A stretch of 47,367 nucleotides of DNA. Origin: Candidatus Omnitrophota bacterium. GTDB lineage: Bacteria > Omnitrophota > Gorgyraeia > Duberdicusellales > 4484-171. This document shows, in pieces, positions 1 to 10,078 of the stretch. Location of the stretch: assembly GCA_028692655.1 (NCBI GenBank), contig JAQUWY010000012.1, forward strand, positions 1-47,367, in the 5' to 3' direction. Both the position numbers and the translations under genes were made by a program. Under the pieces are notes generated by a model. That model was not told where the DNA came from. It did not search any database and was given only the letters and a program-made list of their open reading frames with translations. How positions within the stretch are numbered: position 1 is the stretch's first letter; each line of letters starts with the position of its first letter.

Positions 1-1009
1 CCAACACAAGGCCGTCAATATAAGTAGAGTAAATAGCGATGGTCCCCTTATTTTCACGAATTACTTTAATCTTATAAAGATTCGCACCCGCGATTCTTGC
101 TTCAGCAGTAGCTGTCGAGGCAAGCATTACCGGTATAGCTTTTCGAGTATAGAAATCACGCTTGCATGAACAATCGCCTATAGCAAATATATCATTATCC
201 GTAGTGGTTCTTGTGTATTCATCGACTAAAATACCTTTGCAACTGCCTATTTCAAGGCCCGCATCAACAGCTAATTTAACATTTGGTTTAGCTCCTACCC
301 CTAATATTATCCCATCCACCGGAAGTTGATCCCCATTGGACAGCATAACTTTCTCAGCTTTATCCTTGCCGGCTATCTCTTTCACAAATACTCCGCACAG
401 GACTTTAACCTTTTTTTCTTTTAGCCTGGATTCGGCCATAAGTGAAAACTCTTTATCAAAAGAGTTGGCTAATAGACGAGGAAGAGCCTCAACCAAAGTA
501 ACATTTTTGCCATTTAGCTTTGACAGCTCATCAGCAAATTCAACGCCAATGAAACCTCCGCCGATTACTAAAATATTTCTGCAATTTTTGATTTGCTTTA
601 TTGTATTCTTTAAATAACCCATTTCTTTATTAATGGGATATACGCCTTCTTTCTCAATTCCCTTGATCGGAAGAGTAATGGGAGTAGAGCCTATTGCTAA
701 AACCAGCTTTTCATAAGCATATTCTTCTTTCTTCAAAGTCTTTACAACTTTTGCCTTCCGGTCGATAGAAACAGCTTCGTCAGTAACAATATTCACATTG
801 TTTTTCTCCAATGAAGCCATACCCAATTTATTATCTTCGGGGTTATTCAAGCTGGCAAACATATAAGGTATTCCGCAGGGAATAACACCTTCCTTTATGT
901 TTTTCATAACTGTAATATTTTTAGAAGGATAATACCTTCTCGCCGTTACAGCACTAACAATACCTGCCGGGCCTCCGCCAACAATAAGAACATCTGTGTT
1001 TTTAGCCAT
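1..1009 (-). CDS. FAD/NAD(P)-dependent oxidoreductase (CoA-disulfide reductase/NADH oxidase-like), C-terminus cut by window edge
   Basis: Reading the minus strand from ATG at 1009 gives MAKNTDVLIVGGGPAGIVSAVTARRYYP... with GxGxxG, VIGGGFIGVEFA and a DxxAIGD motif; runs off the left edge so it is absent from the ORF track. Confidence 0.85.
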   Translation of the reverse strand, partial: MAKNTDVLIVGGGPAGIVSAVTARRYYPSKNITVMKNIKEGVIPCGIPYMFASLNNPEDNKLGMASLEKNNVNIVTDEAVSIDRKAKVVKTLKKEEYAYEKLVLAIGSTPITLPIKGIEKEGVYPINKEMGYLKNTIKQIKNCRNILVIGGGFIGVEFADELSKLNGKNVTLVEALPRLLANSFDKEFSLMAESRLKEKKVKVLCGVFVKEIAGKDKAEKVMLSNGDQLPVDGIILGVGAKPNVKLAVDAGLEIGSCKGILVDEYTRTTTDNDIFAIGDCSCKRDFYTRKAIPVMLASTATAEARIAGANLYKIKVIRENKGTIAIYSTYIDGLVL

Positions 1010-1024
1010 AAGACTCCTTTCATT

Positions 1025-1408
1025 CTACAAAGATTCTAACATCAAACAAAGCCCGTGTATCGCCTTTATTGAATTATCGCGGCAAGATTTTATCGCCGCC
1101 TCACTTTCCGCTCCAGGTTGAAACCAAACTATTTTTACGTGTTTTTCGAGACACTGCTTAAGAAGCTGTTCCGAAATTGCCGGAGGCGTAACTAAACTTA
1201 CACCATCTATTTCAAAAGGTATATCGCTTATATTTTTATAGCAGCGCAGACCTTCTACTTCGCTTATCCCGGGATTAACCGGGTAAACTTGACGCCCCTT
1301 CTTTATCAATATTTTTAATATCTTATAAGCGTATTTTGTTTCATCCCGAAAAGAACCGGCAATAACAAATGTTTTTTGTTCAAAAAAACTTTTAATCAAA
1401 TTTTCCAA
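1025..1408 (-). CDS. CoA-binding domain protein (YccU-like)
   Basis: 127 aa; FVIAGSFRDETKYAYKILKILIKKGRQVYPVNPGISEVEG and ...LVTPPAISEQLL...VWFQPGAESEAA typical of the CoA_binding_2 family. Confidence 0.8.
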   Translation of the reverse strand: MENLIKSFFEQKTFVIAGSFRDETKYAYKILKILIKKGRQVYPVNPGISEVEGLRCYKNISDIPFEIDGVSLVTPPAISEQLLKQCLEKHVKIVWFQPGAESEAAIKSCRDNSIKAIHGLCLMLESL

Positions 1409-1460
1409 TTTGCCTCCAAATTAAATAATCCAATTCGTTTCCTAAGTTATCCGGATAGTC

Positions 1461-2372
1461 TTAAATTATTTTAACATGTTCATCCGCTTTTAGCGGGCCA
1501 GTTTTGTTTTCGACACGCCTTAGGAATCCTCCCACTACATTTATATAATCTTCTATTCTTTCAAGATAGTGAGTATGAGAAGCTTCTTCAAAAATCACAG
1601 CCTCGCTAGATTTAATTAGACTGCTATAATATTTTGTAGCCTCAGGAGACGCTTCATCATAACGGCCGCAGGTAAATAAAACCGGCACTTTTATCTCCGG
1701 AAGCCTTTCGGTAACATCAAACCCGGACAGAGTGCCAGTAACTGTAAATTCGCTCGGCCCCCACATATGATTATACACCTGTTTGCCTACTTTTTTAAAT
1801 GTCGTTTTTAAACATTCGGGCCACGGGTCTAGGCGACAAACACAAATTTTATATAGATTTTCCACTGCCTTATCGTATTCCGGCGAATCAAACTTGCCTT
1901 CGGCTTCACTTTTTCTTATTATGCGCTGATCATTTTCTGAAAGCTCGAGAATATATTTGCGTGTATCTTTGGTGAATCGTGAAGCACTTAGCACCGGGCC
2001 GGATAAAACCATGCTTGCTATGCCATCTTGCCCTTTTTCTAACACATAGCTTACTGCTAACATCGTCCCCCAAGAAACACCTATGATATGCAATTTATCC
2101 AGGCAAAGAGCCTCACGAACTTGTTCAAGCTCTCTGATGAATCTTTTCAAATTCCAAAGGCCGGTATCGCGCGGACGGTCCGAATTGCCTGAACCTAGTT
2201 GGTCATAAAAAATTACCGGACGCTCTCCGGAAAGCTCACTAAGCGGTTCCATATAATCGTGAGTTGCTCCAGGGCCGCCGTGAAGCAACAAAAGGGGGAT
2301 GCCTTTTTCATCTTCGCCGCAAACCCGGTACCAGACACTCCCTCCCTCTACAGAAATATACCCTTCTTTCAT
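1461..2372 (-). CDS. alpha/beta hydrolase, proline iminopeptidase-like
   Basis: LLLHGGPGATHDYMEPL (HGGPG oxyanion motif), GVSWGTMLA nucleophile elbow, late ASHTHYLE histidine. Confidence 0.85.
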   Translation of the reverse strand: MKEGYISVEGGSVWYRVCGEDEKGIPLLLLHGGPGATHDYMEPLSELSGERPVIFYDQLGSGNSDRPRDTGLWNLKRFIRELEQVREALCLDKLHIIGVSWGTMLAVSYVLEKGQDGIASMVLSGPVLSASRFTKDTRKYILELSENDQRIIRKSEAEGKFDSPEYDKAVENLYKICVCRLDPWPECLKTTFKKVGKQVYNHMWGPSEFTVTGTLSGFDVTERLPEIKVPVLFTCGRYDEASPEATKYYSSLIKSSEAVIFEEASHTHYLERIEDYINVVGGFLRRVENKTGPLKADEHVKII

Positions 2373-2584
2373 AATGCTAATACCTTATTGCACGCGTTTG
2401 CCAATAGTTTATAGAATTGGAAAATTTTTTAAAAAAATTACTTGGCGCTCTTAAATCTTTTCAGGCTTTGTCCAAAGTGAATAATTCAACCTGATCAAAT
2501 TTCAAAATAAACCTACAAATAGAACCTTAAAAATCCTATCCTTAAAAAATACGTTAAAAATTTTAGAATAAATATGGCTAAAAA

Positions 2585-2695
2585 TTACCTGTTTTTTTTC
2601 TGAATAAATATATACAGCCAGAATGAAACACAGGTAAAAGCAACAAACGCCTTATAAAGAATAAGCAATGTTTCCGGTAGTTGAAATAAAAACAT
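2585..2695 (-). CDS. small single-TM membrane protein, 36 aa (not in the supplied ORF track)
   Basis: Minus-strand ATG at 2695, stop TAA at 2585-2587: MFLFQLPETLLILYKAFVAFTCVSFWLYIFIQKKNR*. Preceded by AAGGAGGGTGGTGGATATG, a strong Shine-Dalgarno with about 9-nt spacing; about 50 nt after the preceding gene's stop. Confidence 0.55.
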   Translation of the reverse strand: MFLFQLPETLLILYKAFVAFTCVSFWLYIFIQKKNR

Positions 2696-2745
2696 ATCCA
2701 CCACCCTCCTTATTTTTTGATTTGCGGTAATTTAACAGAAAGATA

Positions 2746-3861
2746 TCAAGAAAAATCCTTATATAAACTTATAACTTTTTGAGCCATACCTTTCATCGTA
2801 AATTGTGACTCAACTCTTTCTTTACCTTGTTTTCCCAGCCGACTGCATAAATCAGCATCTTCCAATAGCGTATTTATCGCATTAGCTAAAGCCTGAGAAG
2901 ATTTGGGAGGAACAACCAGCCCTGTTATTCCGTCAAGATTAACAAAAGGAACGCCGGTAGGTAAATCTGTGCTTACAACCGGCTTGGAACAGCAATGCGC
3001 TTCTAACTGGGTAATTCCAAAGGCCTCATTCGCGCCGACAGAAGGCAAAACAACGACACTACTGGCATAATAATAGGCAGCTAAGTCTTTCTCACTTGTT
3101 CTGCCTACAAAAAAAACTTTCTTCTTATCAGAATTAATTCTTTCACCTAAAAATCTCAATTTTTTTCCCTGGGGGCCTTCGCCTACTACAAGAAGGCTGG
3201 CATTTATTTTTTCCATCGCACGTATTAGATAATCAACTCCTTTATATTCAACTAAACGCCCAACAAATAGGATAATGGGGCCTTCATATTGTTTCTTAAT
3301 TTCTTCACTTCTGTCCTTTATTTTATCAGTCAACTTGAACTTCTCTGTTTTTATCCCCAACGGGATAACCACACATTTATCCTTAAACATACTCAAAAAC
3401 GGCGAATGCTCAATAATATAAGGTGAAGTCGCAATAATTCTGTTTGCTCTCTTAAGAAACCTTATTAAAAATGGCCTATAAAAAGCCATTGCCCTTTTGT
3501 GGCCGACGATATCCGCGTGATAAGTAACCACCAAAGGCTTATCTTTTGGCAACAGTGCTAAACAATAAATTTCTGCGACAGGTGAAGGAAAATTAAAATG
3601 TATAATATCATAAGAAAGCCTCTGCCAGCATAAAGGAATCCCTACACCTAAATGGACTGACGATAATATGTTTCCTAAACTAGCGGCTCGAATTATTTTA
3701 CAGCCGTGTTTACACTCAACTTCGGTTCTAAACTTTGTATTTGCGGCTAAGATAGTGAGCTCGACTTGGCCTTTTATTTCTTCACAAAGCCCGTATACCG
3801 ATCTTTCCACCCCTCCGATGCAGGGATGATATAACTTATTAAACATTAATACTTTTAACAT
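2746..3861 (-). CDS. glycosyltransferase family 4
   Basis: GT-B fold: N-terminal GGVERSVYGL, C-terminal ILFVGRLVEYKGVDYLI and EAFGITQLEAHCCSKPVVSTD. Confidence 0.9.
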   Translation of the reverse strand: MLKVLMFNKLYHPCIGGVERSVYGLCEEIKGQVELTILAANTKFRTEVECKHGCKIIRAASLGNILSSVHLGVGIPLCWQRLSYDIIHFNFPSPVAEIYCLALLPKDKPLVVTYHADIVGHKRAMAFYRPFLIRFLKRANRIIATSPYIIEHSPFLSMFKDKCVVIPLGIKTEKFKLTDKIKDRSEEIKKQYEGPIILFVGRLVEYKGVDYLIRAMEKINASLLVVGEGPQGKKLRFLGERINSDKKKVFFVGRTSEKDLAAYYYASSVVVLPSVGANEAFGITQLEAHCCSKPVVSTDLPTGVPFVNLDGITGLVVPPKSSQALANAINTLLEDADLCSRLGKQGKERVESQFTMKGMAQKVISLYKDFS

Positions 3862-5312
3862 TCAATATTATCTAATGGCCTTTGGTTTAAATCATACCTT
3901 ATCTTTTCAGAAATTCTGCGGATAAATTTATTTTGCCTTATTAAATAATGCATAAATTCTATTGGAACAAAGTTCGCTGCCATTCTCCCCAAAAATCCAT
4001 ATTGTTTCAGTTTTCTTTTGAGGTTTTTTCTTAAAATTTTATTCTCAACCCTTTTCAACTGCCTTAATACATTGACTCTTTCCTTAACTGAAAGCTCAGG
4101 CGTCTTAAACAGCGGTTTTCGGCTAAAAGCAACAGCATCATTTAAATAATCCTGAGGTTGCCGAACAAAAAGCCTTCTTTTTTTAATCCACTCAAATAGC
4201 TCAGTCCCGGGATAAGGTATAATGTTATAAAATCTTGCATCAAATATTGGGTACTTTTGAGCCAACTTGACAGAATCCGCTATGTCTGAAAGAGTTTCGC
4301 CAGGCGAACCAGCTAAAAAAAATAGTGTCACGTCATAGCCTAATTCACAAGCGTTTTTAATCGCCTCTTCAATCTTCTCTATTCTTTCCCCTTTTTTAAT
4401 ATTTTTCAGAATCCGGTTATTTCCGGCCTCTACCCCAAAACCTAAATAGCTGAAACCAATTTCACGCATTCTCTTAAGCAAAGGCTTATCTACCCTATCC
4501 GCTCTTACTCCGTTACCGCATCTTAAATCCAAGCCTTTGAGGTTTCTCTTCTCTATTTCATCACAAATATCATAAACTCTGTCCTTAAAAAAGCTGAAAT
4601 TATCATCACCGAAGTTAAATTTTCTGTATTTTTTATTATACCAGTATTCCAGCTCATCCACAATGTTTCCGGCACTTCTTATACGCAGCTTCTGGCCTAT
4701 AGCAAGTTTGACAGGGCAATAAATGCAATCAAAAGGGCATCCACGGGATGAAATTATAAGCATTTCTTTCAATATATATTTGTCAATCTCAAACTTTTTG
4801 TATTTTGGAAATGGTACTGAATCAAGATTATTCAGAAAATCTCTATCTCCTTCGTATCTCACCTCTCCCTTTTCCCAATAGAGCAAACCTTTAATTTCTT
4901 CTAGTTTTCTTCCTCGGCAAAGCTCAAAAAGGGTTTCTTCCCCTTCCAAAACAACGCCATAATCTATATCTTTACAATCCTCCAGTACATTTTTCCTTAA
5001 AGTCGAAACATGCGGGCCGCCAACAGCAATGTCGACATTTGGATATCTTTCCTTGATTCTTCCGATAAACTCATACGTATCTTTATACCGATAAGTCCAA
5101 ATAGTCACACATATCAAATCAGGCCTAAACTTTTCTATTTTTTTCCATAGATGCCGCAGGCTATACCCTAAAGACATATCTATAATGTCAATATTAATGC
5201 CGTTATTTTCCAAATATTGCTCAAGATACCCCAGGCCGGAAGGCGGCCGAATCGGCCCCATATAGCTTTTTAAGACGGCTGGATTGATTAAAAGTACCTT
5301 TCCGTATTTCAT
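3855..5312 (-). CDS. B12-binding domain radical SAM protein
   Basis: N-terminal cobalamin-binding-like Rossmann region (GLGYLEQYLENNG...), ISSRGCPFDCIYCPV CxxxCxxC cluster motif. Confidence 0.9.
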   Translation of the reverse strand: MKYGKVLLINPAVLKSYMGPIRPPSGLGYLEQYLENNGINIDIIDMSLGYSLRHLWKKIEKFRPDLICVTIWTYRYKDTYEFIGRIKERYPNVDIAVGGPHVSTLRKNVLEDCKDIDYGVVLEGEETLFELCRGRKLEEIKGLLYWEKGEVRYEGDRDFLNNLDSVPFPKYKKFEIDKYILKEMLIISSRGCPFDCIYCPVKLAIGQKLRIRSAGNIVDELEYWYNKKYRKFNFGDDNFSFFKDRVYDICDEIEKRNLKGLDLRCGNGVRADRVDKPLLKRMREIGFSYLGFGVEAGNNRILKNIKKGERIEKIEEAIKNACELGYDVTLFFLAGSPGETLSDIADSVKLAQKYPIFDARFYNIIPYPGTELFEWIKKRRLFVRQPQDYLNDAVAFSRKPLFKTPELSVKERVNVLRQLKRVENKILRKNLKRKLKQYGFLGRMAANFVPIEFMHYLIRQNKFIRRISEKIRYDLNQRPLDNIEC

Positions 5313-6451
5313 TTCTTCACTATATCTTGATACAATAAAAAGTGCTTCTCAGCTACGGCTTCCCAGGAGAATCTTTTCGAAAAAAACATAGCCGCATCTC
5401 CCAACTTTATGCGCAAGGAATCAGAGCCTATCAGTTTTTTGATAGCTTCGGTTAACCCGTTAATATCACCGGGAGATACTATAACCACATGGAGCTGTTC
5501 AGAAAGTCCTTGCGGTAGCTTTTTTGCTTTAGTGGTTACTATCGGCAGGCCATGGGATAATGCTGCCAAAAAACTACTCCTCCTAAAAGATACGCCATCA
5601 TGATAAATTTGGACAGCGATATCCGAAGCGGACAAAAACCTTGAAACCGACTCAGGGCTTTGATAGCCTTGCCATATAACGTGTTTTCCTAAATTTAACT
5701 GTTCGACAATTTCCTCAAGACGCGCGTGATACTTATTATGCTTGGGATCAAAATCGCTTATAAAAATCAACTTAACTTTATAGCCGTTATCAAGCAGGAC
5801 TCTCAAAGAATACAATAAAACCTCCATGCCCTTTTTAGGAAGGATATAACCAAAATTTGAAAGCAAAACTTCGTTTTTACCGACACCCAAGCTTAACCGT
5901 AATCCATTTCTCTGTTCTGTTGATAGGTTATACTTGGATATGTTAGAGTTTATATGGATAACCCTTATTCTTTTATTTAAGAATGGCGATCTGCGTAGTA
6001 AATACTCTTTCTCTTCAATAGCCGTAAGTATGATAGTTTGTGAGAAAAACAAAAAAGGCAATAACCTGATTTTGTTTAAGAAGTGTGCGGTTTTTACATC
6101 GTGGATAGTAACAATTAAAGGAACCTTGGGAAAAAGCATTTTGAATATTATCGGAAAAATATTTATCATCAACTTATTTTTATAGCTCTGGGTTGGATAT
6201 TGAATATGAACAATATCGGGATCCTCTTTACGCAAAATCCTCAATAACTTAGATATTTCAGAAATTCGCCAACTTTTTATTATTGGTATAATCTTTATAC
6301 CTTCTATTTGCTTTATCCGGGAATCTAAAGAAGTAATAACGCTTATTTTTAAATTAGCAAAGCGTTTAAGCTCTAAAGATAAGCAACTCGTATAATCCCC
6401 TACTCCACACTTTAAATCAGGCAAAGTCCCGCTTATGATGCATACTTTCAT
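5309..6451 (-). CDS. glycosyltransferase (GT4-like)
   Basis: GVGDYTSCLS, VHIQYPTQSYK, FGYILPKKGMEVLL, SFLAALSHGLPIVTT; ATGA overlap with the next gene. Confidence 0.85.
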   Translation of the reverse strand: MKVCIISGTLPDLKCGVGDYTSCLSLELKRFANLKISVITSLDSRIKQIEGIKIIPIIKSWRISEISKLLRILRKEDPDIVHIQYPTQSYKNKLMINIFPIIFKMLFPKVPLIVTIHDVKTAHFLNKIRLLPFLFFSQTIILTAIEEKEYLLRRSPFLNKRIRVIHINSNISKYNLSTEQRNGLRLSLGVGKNEVLLSNFGYILPKKGMEVLLYSLRVLLDNGYKVKLIFISDFDPKHNKYHARLEEIVEQLNLGKHVIWQGYQSPESVSRFLSASDIAVQIYHDGVSFRRSSFLAALSHGLPIVTTKAKKLPQGLSEQLHVVIVSPGDINGLTEAIKKLIGSDSLRIKLGDAAMFFSKRFSWEAVAEKHFLLYQDIVKK

Positions 6452-6454
6452 AAT

Positions 6455-7666
6455 TTAGTGCTTGCTTTCTGTCTTAATTTGTCTGTTGAACCCTACAACT
6501 TGTTCGTCTACAGCCCTGATAATATCTTCAACCGTTATAGAATTAAGGCATTTAAGCTTACGGCACTGTTTTAACCCGCATGGGCTGCAATCAACCTGCC
6601 TGTGGACAATAATGTCTTTTTTTGATCTCGGCCCCCAATGCGAAGGCTTATTATGGCCGCCCCAAATAGCAATAATAGGAGTTTTTACTGCTGAAGCAAT
6701 ATGCATTACCCCGGAATCTCCGCCTATAAATAAAGCAGCCCTTTTCAGGAGTACTGCCAATTGGTTAATGCTAGTATCACCTATTAAATCGACAACTTTT
6801 CGTTTGCCTGATAAAGATAAAACTTGCGAATAAACCATTTCGTGCTTGCCGCCGATTAATACAATTTTCATAGCATATCTTTTTAAAATTTCATCTATCA
6901 ATTGAGAAAAGTTATTTATCGGCCAACACTTAATCGACAAACCGGCTCCGGGATGTATAGCGACAAAAAGGTCTTTCTTCCTTATGCCATTATGTTTCAG
7001 CAACTCATCTATAAATGACGTATCTTGTTCAGAAAAGAATATTTTCATAGACTTGTCACACTCATAATGCGGCAACCCCCCATTGATCGATGCAATAAAA
7101 TCAAGATTGTGGCCAATCTGATGCTTGTCCTGACGCCTGGCAACATCAAATGGTATTATATCGGTAAGCATAAAAGCACCTCCGGCAAACCGATAGCCGA
7201 CTCTTTTCTTTATCCCGGAAAAATTCATCATAATAATACTTCTTATGTCTCCGCGTAAATCAAGGCCCATATCAAATTTTTTAGAGCGCAATAACCCAAT
7301 AAACTTAAAAGTGTTAAAAAAAGAAAAAGCACTTTTTGAGGTTCGGTTAAACCACGAGGCGTCATAAATCAATATTTCATTGATATCGGGATTACCAACT
7401 AATACATCTTTACCCCAGGAAGCTACTACCACACTAATAAAGCTCTTCGGGAATCTTTTCCTTAAAAGATTTAATGCCGGGGTTATAGCTAAAACGTCAC
7501 CTATATGGGCCAATTCGATAACTAAGATTTTTTTTATTGCAATTTCTGCAGAGGATTTTTTAAAAAAAGAGAGCGGCTTAAATAATAGAAATCCAAAAAA
7601 ATCAATTATGTAAGCTAAAATCAAGCATATTTTGTTCTTATACACATATCTATTATTCATTTTCAT
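6455..7666 (-). CDS. heptosyltransferase/ADP-heptose:LPS transferase-like (GT9)
   Basis: KKILVIELAHIGDVLAITPALNLLRKRFP; VAIHPGAGLSIKCWP; FIGGDSGVMHIASAVKTPIIAIWG. Track start is 7702; an internal ATG at 7666 (MKMNNRY) reduces overlap with the upstream gene. Confidence 0.88.
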   Translation of the reverse strand: MKMNNRYVYKNKICLILAYIIDFFGFLLFKPLSFFKKSSAEIAIKKILVIELAHIGDVLAITPALNLLRKRFPKSFISVVVASWGKDVLVGNPDINEILIYDASWFNRTSKSAFSFFNTFKFIGLLRSKKFDMGLDLRGDIRSIIMMNFSGIKKRVGYRFAGGAFMLTDIIPFDVARRQDKHQIGHNLDFIASINGGLPHYECDKSMKIFFSEQDTSFIDELLKHNGIRKKDLFVAIHPGAGLSIKCWPINNFSQLIDEILKRYAMKIVLIGGKHEMVYSQVLSLSGKRKVVDLIGDTSINQLAVLLKRAALFIGGDSGVMHIASAVKTPIIAIWGGHNKPSHWGPRSKKDIIVHRQVDCSPCGLKQCRKLKCLNSITVEDIIRAVDEQVVGFNRQIKTESKH

Positions 7667-9020
7667 TGCCTGTTGGTTTCTTACTAAGCTGAATGGCCGC
7701 AAACGCTATGCCAAATATAGGCCAAATATGGATACGATAAAAATTGAAAGTAACATAGTATTCCCCTAAAAGAGTTACGATTCCCACCATCAACCCTGCG
7801 GCAACAGCTTTTAAAAGCATATCGTTCGTGCGCCATATACTTTTTGATAATGACCTTAGCATGCTGACAAAAAACCAAACAAACGGAATAAAACCCACCA
7901 CGCCGAGATCCGTTAATATTTCCCAATAAAGGCAGTTATAGGACGGCTTGACAAATGTTTCTTTTGCTACTTGCAAGCTATATGTTTGCTCCGCTTTCCA
8001 AGCCCAGTTACCTGGTCCAACTCCTATAAAAGGATGGTCCATAAACATCCTTTGCCCCATAACCCGGCCGGCCCAACGGCCGTCTTCTCTAGCAATTTTA
8101 TCAAAATAGTTACTTATAGTTACCTGAATAAAATCAACGTTGAAGAATATTCCGACTAAGAAAATGATATATATACTTACCAAAAGAATAATCGCATAAC
8201 GCATTGCTTTACTAGTAGTTACCATCCGATAGTGCTTTATAAAAAAAGGTATCGCGATAACAATCAATGTAATACCGGCTAAGCCTGTGGTAGAAAAAGA
8301 AAAATAATTTGATAAAAGAATGATAAAACTGCCAGCTATAGTAAATATAATGCCTATTTTATAAACACGCAGGATAAACATAAACAGAGCTATCGGAACA
8401 ATAGGCGCCATATAAAGCGATAAATACTGGGGTTCGCTAAAAGTTCCCTTGATACCGACAAAACCTTCTCTTCCAATAAGCGACCAAGTAGCAAAATGTA
8501 TACCAAAAAGATTAAGCACCATCGCAATAAGAGATATACTACATATGCTTAATGTAGAAAGCAACAGCACGCTTATACAATTTTTTAAGTCTTTGGTATC
8601 TTTGATCGCATAACAGACAGACATGGAAACTAAAATAGAAAAAATACACCAAGCCACTACTTTAATAATTCGAAAACCTGCCGAGTTAAAATCTATTTCT
8701 TGCGCAAACCTTACAGCTTCAGGAAGCTGTAATAATCCCAACACAATGTTTACTAAGACAAAAATAAAAAGCGGTAGTAGCAAACGAAAAGGAAAAGCCC
8801 CTTTCCTGGGCCTTGCAAGATAATTCCAGAAGAAAGCCACAATGCAGATAAGCCCCATCCATTCGGCTAATTTTATATTAATGCCAAAGTCTCTCGTAAC
8901 AAAAAGCCTCTCGAATGGTAAAAGCAATATTAGAAAATAGACACCATAGATAAGCTTGCGCAACGTCATTAAAATAATTAGAATTGCACTAATAAAAAAG
9001 AATAATACCGTAAAGTCCAT
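7653..9020 (-). CDS. O-antigen ligase/polymerase (Wzy/WaaL-like) multi-pass membrane protein
   Basis: About 10 hydrophobic segments and the Wzy_C-like motif FMDHPFIGVGPGNW. Confidence 0.85.
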   Translation of the reverse strand: MDFTVLFFFISAILIILMTLRKLIYGVYFLILLLPFERLFVTRDFGINIKLAEWMGLICIVAFFWNYLARPRKGAFPFRLLLPLFIFVLVNIVLGLLQLPEAVRFAQEIDFNSAGFRIIKVVAWCIFSILVSMSVCYAIKDTKDLKNCISVLLLSTLSICSISLIAMVLNLFGIHFATWSLIGREGFVGIKGTFSEPQYLSLYMAPIVPIALFMFILRVYKIGIIFTIAGSFIILLSNYFSFSTTGLAGITLIVIAIPFFIKHYRMVTTSKAMRYAIILLVSIYIIFLVGIFFNVDFIQVTISNYFDKIAREDGRWAGRVMGQRMFMDHPFIGVGPGNWAWKAEQTYSLQVAKETFVKPSYNCLYWEILTDLGVVGFIPFVWFFVSMLRSLSKSIWRTNDMLLKAVAAGLMVGIVTLLGEYYVTFNFYRIHIWPIFGIAFAAIQLSKKPTGNENE

Positions 9021-9031
9021 ATTTATAATTT

Positions 9032-10078
9032 TTAGTTATCCGGCTTTTTCGTTAATAATAAAAGGGGTAAGCCAAAAATGATTATTGCCGGCCAAAAAAC
9101 AAGTTTTTTGATAAACCCCTCGGTTTTTCCACCCCAAAATAAAGAAACAAAAAAAGCAACTTTGTATTTTAAAGTTATTTTCTTAAAATTCACTTTGGCC
9201 TTTCTGATTTCCGATAATCGCGTTTCAAGAGATGCCGGCAAAAACACCTTGATATTGCTAAAGCCTTCAGCTTTCAGATAACGAAAGTATTGCGAGATTG
9301 AGTAAGTATTCTCGTTCCAGTTAAAACGCTTGACAAATGAGGGAAGATTTTGACGATTTTTATCTCTTTTTATAGAAAATATGCTGCAAACAGTTTCGTT
9401 AATTAACGCTAGTTTGCCTCCTTTTTTAAGAACCCTGAACGATTCTTTCAGGACATCTAGCAAATTTGAAGCATGATGTATTGACGAATTACTCATTACA
9501 ATATCAAAGACATTATCTACAAAAGGAAGGTTTTTCATATCCGAAACAATCCTTTCATAATACACTTGGCAAGATTGAAAATACATTTCAGCTGACTCCA
9601 AACCCTTATATTTGGGTAAAGAGATATCTAAAGAAACACACCTGCATCCTTTTTGGGAAAGTTTATTTGAACTCCAAGTATTACCGCTTCCAAGGTCTAA
9701 TATCAACTCACTTCCTGATATTCCTAATTCTCTTATCATCTGATAAAAATTTGAAGAATATTTATAGGAAGAATCAAAAGGATTTTTGCTTTCAGCTGAT
9801 TCAGGCAAAGATAAAAGCATTTTATCATTATATTGAGAACGGCTTTCTTGAAGCGCTTCAATAATACCTTTTATTTCTTCGACAACCTCTTTGCCCGGTC
9901 GATAGAGAAGGCTTAATATGCCATTTTTTATCTCAAATATCTCATGACATAAATTGCATATCAATTGCCCTTCTTTAATCTCCAAGGCAGTAGTTATGTT
10001 TCTAACCAATTTAAAACCTTCATCGCCAAAATTGCCACAGGCTGGGCATTTGATAATGCTAAGTAATTCTTTTCTCAT
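9032..10078 (-). CDS. SAM-dependent methyltransferase with N-terminal zinc ribbon (Trm112-like)
   Basis: CPACGN...CNLCHEIFEIKNGILSLL followed by LILDLGSGNTWSS and FDIVMSNSSIHHASNLLDVLKESFRVLKKGGKL. Confidence 0.85.
   Translation of the reverse strand: MRKELLSIIKCPACGNFGDEGFKLVRNITTALEIKEGQLICNLCHEIFEIKNGILSLLYRPGKEVVEEIKGIIEALQESRSQYNDKMLLSLPESAESKNPFDSSYKYSSNFYQMIRELGISGSELILDLGSGNTWSSNKLSQKGCRCVSLDISLPKYKGLESAEMYFQSCQVYYERIVSDMKNLPFVDNVFDIVMSNSSIHHASNLLDVLKESFRVLKKGGKLALINETVCSIFSIKRDKNRQNLPSFVKRFNWNENTYSISQYFRYLKAEGFSNIKVFLPASLETRLSEIRKAKVNFKKITLKYKVAFFVSLFWGGKTEGFIKKLVFWPAIIIFGLPLLLLTKKPDN

Noticed and set aside
336-617. 93-aa plus-strand ORF
   Set aside because: Antisense to the partial FAD oxidoreductase whose minus-strand translation has clear dinucleotide-binding motifs.
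2401-2420. CCAAT...ATTGG inverted repeat upstream of the hydrolase gene
   Set aside because: Only 5-bp arms in AT-rich DNA; too weak to call an operator.
2585-2695. 36-aa smORF as a PEP-CTERM or LPXTG substrate
   Set aside because: LPET begins at residue 6, so there is no signal peptide or ectodomain to sort; resemblance is probably coincidental.
7684-7926. 80-aa minus-strand ORF in another frame
   Set aside because: Lies wholly within the O-antigen ligase gene; the overlapping ligase frame has the convincing membrane-protein features.
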